A stretch of 64,000 bases of DNA from Phialocephala subalpina. Its lineage: Eukaryota; Ascomycota; Leotiomycetes; Helotiales; Mollisiaceae. The stretch spans positions 620,001 through 684,000 of the forward strand of contig FJOG01000016.1 of assembly GCA_900073065.1 (NCBI GenBank), in the 5' to 3' direction. The stretch's first letter is position 1. Every line of letters starts with the position of its first letter. The translations under genes and the position numbers were made by a program. Below the pieces are notes generated by a model. That model was not told where the DNA came from, did no database searches, and was given only the letters and a program-made list of their open reading frames with translations. Shown piece after piece: positions 56,368-64,000 of this stretch.

Positions 56368-58697
56368 ATGCCAGTCCCTGAAGCTTTGTTAATCACGAAC
56401 ACGACTCTCTCGATCACCGTCAAAGCATTCACAGCATGGCAGAACGCTTACAGCCTCGTCAAGAACATCAAAGATGCCCCGAAGTACATCCAACGATTGT
56501 CGACAGACGTTCAAGGGCTATATCAAGTCCTCGGACTGCTGCAGACCGCCTTGACGGACAATAGTTCACGGAGTGGCCAACTGCCATGGCAGATGGCACA
56601 AGACCTCGAAGTCTTGCTGGGAACATGTACAGAACTCAGTATCGATGTTATGACTGTCGTGAGTCCTCTGATTGGAGCAGACGGGGCAGTCAAGGGTGGC
56701 ACTTGGAGGTCCATTAAGTGGGAATTGTTCAAGAAGAACGATGTTGTGAATCTACAGCAAACTCTGTCAACCTGCAAGTTGACCATAAATATGGCCATTT
56801 CTTCCTTGAACTTGTGAGTTTGATCCTATTCAGGAGGTACACTACTAATAGCCTCAGTGTCACAGGGAATCAAACACATACCGCTGTCGAACAAATCCAA
56901 AGAGACGTTGCCCAGCTTCGATGGCATGCAGAACAACAGGCGACGTCTAAAGATATACAAGACCTTTCTTCAACAATAGCGGTTTCCAGATTCAGTATTT
57001 CGTCCTACAACATACCATTGCAACGATTTCTCGAAGAGACAGAATCTCTGATCGACTCGGATTCTTCGTCTCTGCGAGCTCCAAGTGTGATGTCCGCTCG
57101 GACAAGAGACAGCCGCACCGACAGCGCGAATCCATTTGAAAATCGTACGATATTAGCTACTGCGGTTACTCAAAATCGGGTTCTTCTGGTAGAGATACCT
57201 GAAGAATCGACTTCCAGTACTAGCGACAATACACTGGTGGGATCTGCCGGGACTCCAGATGTCGCCAAACTGCTACCAGAGCCGCCGATCATCGACAGAC
57301 CTGCATCTCGCACGTCTTTGCCGCCTTCAATTTACGTGAGTGAGGTCTCTGAGGATGTAAGCCTCATCTCCGATCCCGTATATCTTGCCGAGCTTGAATT
57401 CGAGCCTGCCATGGAAGACGAAATTCAACTGCGTGTTGGTCAGCTCATCGACATAATGTACGAGTATAATGATGGCTGGGTCCTGCTCCTGTCTTGTGCC
57501 GTTCAGGAACCATGCTGACATTTCACAGGTTCTTTGTATGCGACATGGTGGATCAGAACAAGGTGTCTGTCCCCGAAAATGCCTCTCAAGCCTCCCTGTT
57601 TTTCGTGTTTATAGAACGTCCTTTAGCCCTTCTCTGGTGCCATCTGCTTTACAGACAACAACTCTTGAACCCGATCATGGAGATAATGACACTGAGCGTC
57701 CAGCGCTAGTGGGTACGGAGAATCAGCCGCATGCTCTACCTCTACCCCCTTCTCAATACCGAACTGTTCTGGAGGCACCTTCAGACATGTCGTGGTTAAA
57801 TATTGGCTCTTCCACTGGTGTCATCACGGCTCCTTCCGAGGCGCAAGAGTCCGCTGGCAAGTCTCGACACCACCGTGCACTCAGTGCTATTCCTGGGATA
57901 CAGCCCCCAAAAGCTCTTCGAGACCGGAAGATTTTATCGCCGTCCCCCGAACCGAAACTACCCAGCTCGATAGATATCCTGGAGGGACGTGCGGAATACA
58001 CTCCGACGCCTGCTTGTGAGTGGCTATTAACATATAAGTCGCAATGGGAACTAGAATTACCAGGCATAATAAAAAATTATCAGACTGAAATGTCGATTTC
58101 CGAGATATACGAGGCTGTTATGCAGGACCGCAGAACGTTCGTCCACGATTATCCTAGGTAAGAAGGATGTCTTGGGTTCTATATATCTGTCGCTAATTCT
58201 TTCTAGTTTGAGCCACTTCTCACTGAAACTTCGCACTGAGGGATATCCTATATTGCCCACTGAACGCAAGCAGCGCCAGCGTGAATTATCACAGGCTTCC
58301 AAAGATCCACTTGCCTCAACTAGTGCACATCAACGCGACGAGACACTTCTGAACCAGAATAGCAAAGATCAAGCGTCTGCGCAAAGAATACTAGACAAAG
58401 CAAAGGAATGGAATAATTTTCTACCGAGTATAATTCAACACTATAAAAGTGGGATGTCGATTACCAATATGTACATCGTGATTGCGAAGGAGCATCCAAC
58501 GTTTATGCTTAAGTATCCAAAGTAAGAATCATATCCGAGGCTCTATCCCTTTGTCACTAACACTTGCAAGCTTCAGAGAATTTGACAAGAAGCTGTACAC
58601 TGAGGGCTATCCTACCGACCCCTTCGGACGCGAACAGCGCCAGCGCGAGTTATTGGCAGAGGAACGCCAGCGTGCATTATCGAGAGAAGGATGGTGA
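56368..58697 (+). CDS. SH3-domain protein with fungal STAND-type N-terminus and duplicated C-terminal module
   Basis: Model join(56368..56813, 56858..57479, 57529..58157, 58207..58521, 58571..58697), 712 aa. Residues 1-150 are helical (SITVKAFTAWQNAYSLVKNIKDAPKYIQ...LQQTLSTCKLTINMAI), like N-terminal domains of fungal STAND and related proteins. A Ser-rich linker leads to an SH3 domain at about 328-375 (EIQLRVGQLIDIMYEYNDGW, GVCPRKCL). The C-terminus has two copies of a 75-residue module (LPxIIxxYxxxMSI...TFxxxYP...TEGYPxxPxxRxQRQREL) at about 518-597 and 631-705. Each is split by a 49 bp intron at the same codon. Intron 2 uses an unusual donor, GTCCTG. A signalling or scaffold role is inferred from the SH3 domain. 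Confidence 0.75.
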
Positions 58698-59123
58698 ATT
58701 CCAACCTCTGTCGTCATTTCCTGATCACCACGACAAAGAACTTGAGCGTCATGACGACACTGATGATCCTAGCCATGGAGATGGCATGCTAGAGTCGAAG
58801 ATAAGAACAGCAATCACCAAAGGAACGAGCTCTTGCCATGGGTTCCGCAGGCGCTACCCGAAGGAAAGCTCTTTTACTTCAACGCGGTAACTTTTGGAAC
58901 TTGTGACCAAAGACCGCCGCCAAAGCCCATGGCTCAATTCAACATCGAGAGATCTGTCGCCAACATTGCAAAGTCCAATCGGAGTCGAATCGAGTTCTGG
59001 ATACCTCAAACCACGACTGGCGAGGCATCCATAGAACTACATGTGGATCCGGACACCGATCCAGACACAGAAGATTCAGTACTTGGACGCAAGCCTCAGA
59101 TCCACTGCGGAGGCAGAATCTGA
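58698..59123 (+). pseudogene. possible decayed WW-like 3' extension of the SH3 gene
   Basis: After the TGA at 58695-58697 an open frame (58833-59123) encodes LPWVPQALPEGKLFYFNAVT, which resembles a WW domain without its second Trp, followed by a polar tail. It may be a lost last exon of the SH3 gene or a separate remnant. No clean splice joins it in frame. Confidence 0.35.
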
Positions 59124-59800
59124 TAAAGCATTGGACGCAGCTACCGATGCTGCTTATGAAGATGACTGATGGCTCTTAGAGGGCCGGTTCCAGAGGAGAC
59201 GATATGTCTTCTCATCCCCGTCCACCAGCTCCTCCTTGGTCTAGGTGTTCAGACGATGGCTCGTGAGCATAGTCACGCGAGTTGAGGACACTCATCAATG
59301 TTTTCGTCCTCGAAGCTTTGCCGAGACTTGGCGCACTGGCTTGAGCCGAGATTCGGCATCCCGTTCCAATTCCCAGTCTTGGCTGTTGAGCGATGTTGCC
59401 CAAGGAAAGTGGGCCGAAAAGGTCTAATTAAAGCTGTGAGGGCGATGCAGCGGCACTCGAGAAGCCGGCGGTACGAGCTCCGGCTGATAGCTATCTGCTA
59501 GCTAATGTCACTATAGCTCGTGATTTCATGATATATATTAAATATCTCATATCTGCTTGCATTTGTTTCATCCCATCTTCCTTATACTTTCAAACTTCAA
59601 GTTCTCTATTCCGTCCAATTTTAATCAGTTTACTGTCGTGCGGCGATATCGATGCATCTTTCCTACTTTGCGCATATCCGCCCGAAGTTGGCAACTTAGA
59701 TCTTACTCAAAAAGGTCTTCCAATCTTCATTCTCCATATAAGTCCTCAAGCTCGTCAACTCCACATTCGGATCAAGCTACTCTCGTTAGCACCCTCTCAT
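59124..59800. other. intergenic between convergent genes
   Basis: AT-rich around 59520-59600; no gene or repeat recognised. Confidence 0.45.
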
Positions 59801-60902
59801 TCACCGTCTCAAATCTCGAGCACTCACATCTTTCGGCATCACAAGCTCCCTCCCCCACCCAAACTCCGCACTAGTAGCCGTACTCTCCGCCGCCTCTCTC
59901 CCCACACCCCCAGGAGCCGCCTTATCCGCTTCCTCAACAGATATCTCTCTCACCTCGCTCGGGACTCCAGTCACTTCGGACCAGATCTTCATATAAGTGA
60001 CATAGTTCGACACCTCACTCACGCCTAACAAATCCTGCTTGGGTGGAGATCGAACAAGGAGATCTACAAACGCGCCTGTGTCTGAGGGGATGACGAAGGG
60101 GTGGATCGCCGTGTTCTTTCCGGGCTTGCGGTAGATGTATTTTCCTTCTTCCATGTTCTGTTTGTTTGTTAGTGCTGCGCTTGATGAGGGAGGGAGGGGA
60201 GAGAGACCTTAGCAGCACCCATGATTCCCCCATATGTAATCATATTATCAGCATAAAACCCCATGTTTAAAAGACTGCTTTTCTCCCATAACTTCCCTCC
60301 GTCTTTTCCCTTCAAATACTCAGACACAGCAGCCTTCGAATCGAAATGGTAGACGTAGGTATATTTCCCTTTACTTTGCTCTTTGAAGGAGGGCAGGGTG
60401 CTCCAGATGAACCTTTCGAGTTTTCCTTCTTTCTCTAGAACCGAAGCAGCGGCGTCTACGATGTTCTTCCCGCGTTTGAGTTCGATTGCGTAAGCGTGTT
60501 CGCCTGTTGCGCGGTCGGAGATCTTGGAAAGAGTGGGGATCGAGGAGAAGAAAGGTGCCCAGAAATCAGTTACAGCAAAAATGATATGCGCACCGCTGAA
60601 GGCGGGGATGAGAGTAGCGGGGTAGTCGATATCCGCTTCAACAATCTCAACTCCCTGGGCGGAGAGAGCTTTGGCGGAGTTGGAGGAGGCGGAGCGGGTG
60701 ATACCGCGAACGTGCCAGCCGAGGGAGAGGAACTTCTTTGCGACGGAACCTCCCTTGTGAGAATTGATTAGCGATTTGATGGAGGGGTTTGAGGAGAGCC
60801 GGTTTGGGAAGGGAGCGGGGCGGGGAGAGGGAGGAGAAAGGGAGGAGGTACCTGGTTCCCAGTCACGCCCAAAACGGCGATTATTTTCTTCTCCATTGCC
60901 AT
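59801..60902 (-). CDS. NmrA-like NAD(P)-binding protein
   Basis: Minus-strand model complement(join(59801..60157, 60208..60753, 60852..60902)), 317 aa. The start ATG at 60902 begins MAMEKKIIAVLGVTGNQ; a 98 bp intron splits the dinucleotide-binding loop GVTGNQ|GGSV (Gly-x-x-Gly-x-x-Gly, residues about 12-18). Then come GWHVRGITRS, VEIVEADID, AHIIFAVTDFW and LERFIWSTLPS. A late segment is TGAFVDLLVRSPPKQ. This fits the NmrA family of atypical short-chain dehydrogenases, which sense redox state through NAD(P) and often lack the catalytic Tyr-Lys pair. The second intron is 50 bp. The target process is unknown. Confidence 0.9.
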
Positions 60903-61836
60903 CTTAGACCTTCCTTCAATTCAACGGAAAGCGAAATTTGGACTCCGTTTCCGTGCAAGGTGATGTCCTTAGGTTTCCAGACACTCTTTCAAACTTGGAA
61001 CAGGTGATTTATAGCACACTGTAGTGGACCAATCAAACAGGGAGCGGAACCCGTTCCCCCTTCTTGGTTTGTGTTTTGCTTTGTAAGGCAGGATTTGGGG
61101 GTATTGGGGGGAGAATGTGATTGGTGGCGAGGTGTCAGGGATGTCAGAAAATAAGGGGCATTTCCGAGCCGAAATTTCGGAGAGATGGTAGCCGAGGGGC
61201 TTCGCTTGTGCATAGGGGCGAATTTCTTGGTGGGATTAGTGGCGATGAAGTGTGAGGTGACGAGCTTAGGACTTGGGAAGTTTGGGTCCGTTGTGGCTGT
61301 GAAAATATGAATGAGGGTCATTCTCTAGTGGGCAGGAGCGAGACAGGGGCGTTCCAAGATCCAAGGTTGGAAGGAGCATTTGAATCACGTGGTCGGAGCT
61401 CATGTTCGCTAGAATAAATTCGAAGCCAGCCCAAATCTTCTTCTGCGGGATTAAAAGTTCCATTTACTCTATTTCCCATGGTTTATGATGACTTCAATCT
61501 CACAAATATTCTGGTGGGTGCTTTGCTTGCGTCGAATCTTGAAGTGTTCTCAACTTAGATTTGGCGCGAGAAGGCAAGAGCGAAGAGCCATGCAGTTACT
61601 TCCATCAGATCGAGGGCGTGGATACATCTGAAAAAGGTAACAATTCGAGATTGTGCTTGGAAGTCGTAAACGAGTATATGAACACAATGTATATTGTTCC
61701 CGCTTCATCCCTGTTTGCCGCGATCCATATTGCTCACCCCCACAAGAACCCAAAGAATACAATAAGGCTCCTGGCCAGGACCATGTTATATATTAGATAC
61801 AGGCTGATAATTACCAAATGGCTCGGCCAAGAAACA
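60903..61836. other. intergenic
   Basis: No gene supported; short frames only. It holds the NmrA-like promoter at its left end. Confidence 0.45.
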
Positions 61837-63216
61837 ATGTGGGGCTTCGAGGTGAGGGTCACTACCCTTCGAGATGTACGGCAGTTGGCTTTCATAGTGA
61901 TAGGGGTTTGTTGTGCCTTATCGACCTCCAGTGTTTGTTATGGATGCAGTCAATTGGTTGTGGAACGATTAGACCCACTTTTACAGTCTGTCTCACTGAC
62001 CAGGCCAGAATGATTGAATGCTGACTTGGACAGACCCGGAATTGACCGTCTGCGCATCTCCAACAGATAGTTGGCGGGGTATTATGCCCCTCCCCTCTTT
62101 CCAACCCTCCTACTAACCCAAATTCTCAAGAATGCCTTCAACATCTCCATGGGCCCCAAGAATAATATTTCAACCATTGCAACTTGCACAACTTGCCAAT
62201 TCAGCGAAGACTTTTCAAACCATTGGACAGCAGTGATGTATTTCAAAGTTGCCAACGGCACCTACAATCACAGAGTACCACAGATTGGCAACGCTGGATT
62301 CGAGGGAGCAAATGGAGGGATGACAATTTACTATATGCAAGATGCTTTGTACAATACTAATCAAAGTTCGAAAGTTACTGCTTTCAAGCAAGTAAGCACG
62401 TCTTCCTTCTCAAATTTTGCTTATGCTAATAAGCGTACAGGGTTTCCGTATGAGCATCGGCAACCCCACCATCAACGCGAAAGAAGACGCCAAAAAGTAT
62501 CGTCAAATCATATACACGTGTATGCAAGACTTCGGCACACGCTACCCAGAGAGGATGGAATCCCCCAAAACATACTGTCCGTTTGGAATTCTGGCTACCG
62601 TCCCATTTCCCACGTCAGACCCCACTTCTGTTCCGTTGACACCTCACTAAAGCTGCACGGATGTTGGGATAGGAAAAACCTCGACTGTCCTAATCATATG
62701 GCTCATATGGCCTATCCATCTAGCGGTATATTTGAGAGTGGAGCGCCTTGTCCTGATAGCCATCCTGTCAGAGTGCTTCAGCTCTTCTACGAGACGAACT
62801 GGGACACTAGATCGTTCAAGGATGTGTGACCAGCCAATGGCAAAATCCTCTGAGTTAGAGTTATGATGGACCGGGATTGGATCCGTAAGCTACTTACAAA
62901 TTTTTCTGGTAGGGTTGGACACTGATCTTAGGGGTGCAGTTATGGGTACGAATCGCATGCCGATTATGTGTTTGGTTGGCAAGGAGACGCACTGCAGAGA
63001 GCTATGGACACCAATTGCTATATCAACTGCACTATGTTGAAGACTCAGAGTATGGCGCAGCAAAATAAGTGTGCTGTGCAGAATATCGTCAAGGAGCCGA
63101 TTGATGGTTGTGAGTGATTCTCGATTGTTTCCCTCTGGAGGGTAGTTCAAGAGCAGAATGACTGACACTTTCTTCGAATAGGGCTTCCACAGCTTCCAGG
63201 TAACCCGAATGGATAA
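61837..63216 (+). pseudogene. secreted DUF1996-family protein, decayed
   Basis: Signal-like RQLAFIVIGVCCALSTSS and GCSQLVVERLDPLL match the family start. The next segment is scrambled: frames change between PGI and SAHLQQIVGG (about 62036-62070), with a TGA between. Intron 62079-62130 then joins to NAFNISM, CTTCQFSEDFSNHWTAVMYF, GGMTIYYMQDA and FKQ|GFRMSIGNPT in frame. The segment before GCWDRKNLDCPNHMAHMAYP has no in-phase splice. TGG to TGA after FKDV at 62827-62829 and a further break precede ESHADYVFGWQGDALQRAMD. A last intron ends at ATAG near 63181, before LPQLPGNPNG. DUF1996 proteins are secreted and mostly uncharacterised. Confidence 0.75.
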
Positions 63217-63627
63217 TAATGGAGTGAAAGTTTTCTCCTAGGAGCTCCGATAAAGTTCTAAGAGCTGCTAGAGGAGGGCTAAGTTTGATGTAGTCCCGTC
63301 ATGTGGGTCAGAGAGGAGCGCTTTATATTGGTTGAGAGGATGAGAAGCAGCCTTCAAGCAATTCCCATGAATACATAAAAGCTTTACAGAATGTGCTTAA
63401 ATCTGACTTTCTTCTGACTAGAGATTGCAGTTGGCTTTGAATGTTTTTTTTTCTCCACAAGTGAAACTGTATCAAGCCCCCTTTTCTCAATGTGGATCTC
63501 GCTTACAGCAACCGAGCCAGACCAAAACCAACTCCGAACAGTTGCTGGATGCTAGATCCAGCCTCTGTAAAACTCCAATATTTCTAAAAATCCTCCTTGA
63601 AACGCGCACTCTCATTGCCCAACCCAT
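63217..63627. other. intergenic
   Basis: Nothing recognised. Confidence 0.4.
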
Positions 63628-64000
63628 CTAAACAGAATTTGATCTTGATCGTTTCGGGTACTCGAGACCCTCTCTACTTGATACGCTTACCGGCGAAACG
63701 TTCACAAGAACCCCATCTTTCTTCTCTTTCGTAGACCAGATATCATCGCGCTTCCCCTGTGTCTCGGTCGCGTCTTCCTCGACTCTAGAACGCATCTCGT
63801 CCCATTCTCTTACTGAGCTCCACACTTTTGCTGTGCGATTGACAGGTACTCGATCAATCGCTTCGAACTTCCAATCTGTGATTCCCATGCCAATGAACGC
63901 TTTCATCTGTAATTGCAGTGTTTCCTCAGACCACCAAGCTCTCTGTCTCCATTGCCCTTGCTTGCGCCTGTTCCGCGTGCAGCCAACTACCGTCTCCGTC
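63628..64000 (-). CDS. partial gene at the right edge, unrecognised C-terminal part
   Basis: The minus-strand frame is open from the window edge to TAG at 63630-63628, at least 123 codons. It contains RRKQGQWRQRAWWSEETLQ, then MKAFIGMGITDWKFEAIDRV and a charged tail ending RSRSNSV. No domain recognised. An alternative is an intron ending ATTACAG at 63907, with the exon starting at the ATG. The 5' part lies outside the window. Confidence 0.45.
   Translation of the reverse strand, partial: TETVVGCTRNRRKQGQWRQRAWWSEETLQLQMKAFIGMGITDWKFEAIDRVPVNRTAKVWSSVREWDEMRSRVEEDATETQGKRDDIWSTKEKKDGVLVNVSPVSVSSREGLEYPKRSRSNSV

Noticed and set aside
61561..61836. Upstream extension of the DUF1996 frame as a separate gene
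   Set aside because: No domain or signal; the recognisable family sequence begins only near 61870.

Overview
This is a filamentous ascomycete (Pezizomycotina) nuclear window, possibly from Leotiomycetes (that class is only a guess). The evidence is short 44-98 bp GT-AG introns with CTAAC/CTGAC-like branch sites, fungal secreted enzymes, a fungal NACHT STAND protein and a chromovirus LTR retrotransposon with RIP-like decay. Most of the window reads as accessory genome: paralogue clusters, decaying genes and repeats. Splice sites and coordinates were worked out by hand; nothing was computed or searched.

1-16.7 kb is a cluster of seven BTB/POZ paralogues of one family (short N-terminal FDPxGDL motif, acidic linker, BTB, then a C-terminal domain). 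Two are intact (158-1354 and 3584-4665), two have an apparent frameshift between the N-terminal motif and the BTB (7378-8489 and 15487-16742), and three are pseudogenes (1818-3173, 8795-9722, 14613-15062). A 259 bp MITE-like element (9723-9981) and a 1004-aa NACHT NTPase gene (10719-13792) lie inside the cluster.

17.1-29.2 kb is a secreted endo-beta-1,2-glucanase-like (SGL family) gene on the minus strand, split by a 10.3 kb Ty3/Gypsy chromovirus with 133 bp LTRs and a CATCC target-site duplication. The retroelement interior is heavily AT/TA-biased and full of stops, yet its short LTRs are almost identical.

30.7-39.4 kb carries intact genes, three of them for secreted proteins: a quinoprotein-like beta-propeller protein, a GH1 beta-glucosidase with a Ser/Thr-rich N-terminus, an RNase T2, and a cytosolic medium-chain reductase.

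41.2-48.3 kb has a broken cytochrome P450, a multi-pass membrane protein and a non-coding degenerate tandem array with a period of about 600-720 bp.

48.4-64 kb holds a large zinc-finger protein whose first intron appears to be one exact copy of a 90 bp tandem duplication, a patatin-like protein lacking the serine nucleophile, an SH3 protein with a duplicated C-terminal module, an NmrA-like protein, a decayed DUF1996 gene and an unidentified partial gene at the right edge.

I see no operon-like organisation. The main themes are birth and death of paralogues, secreted carbohydrate and RNA degradation, and transposon-driven gene loss.
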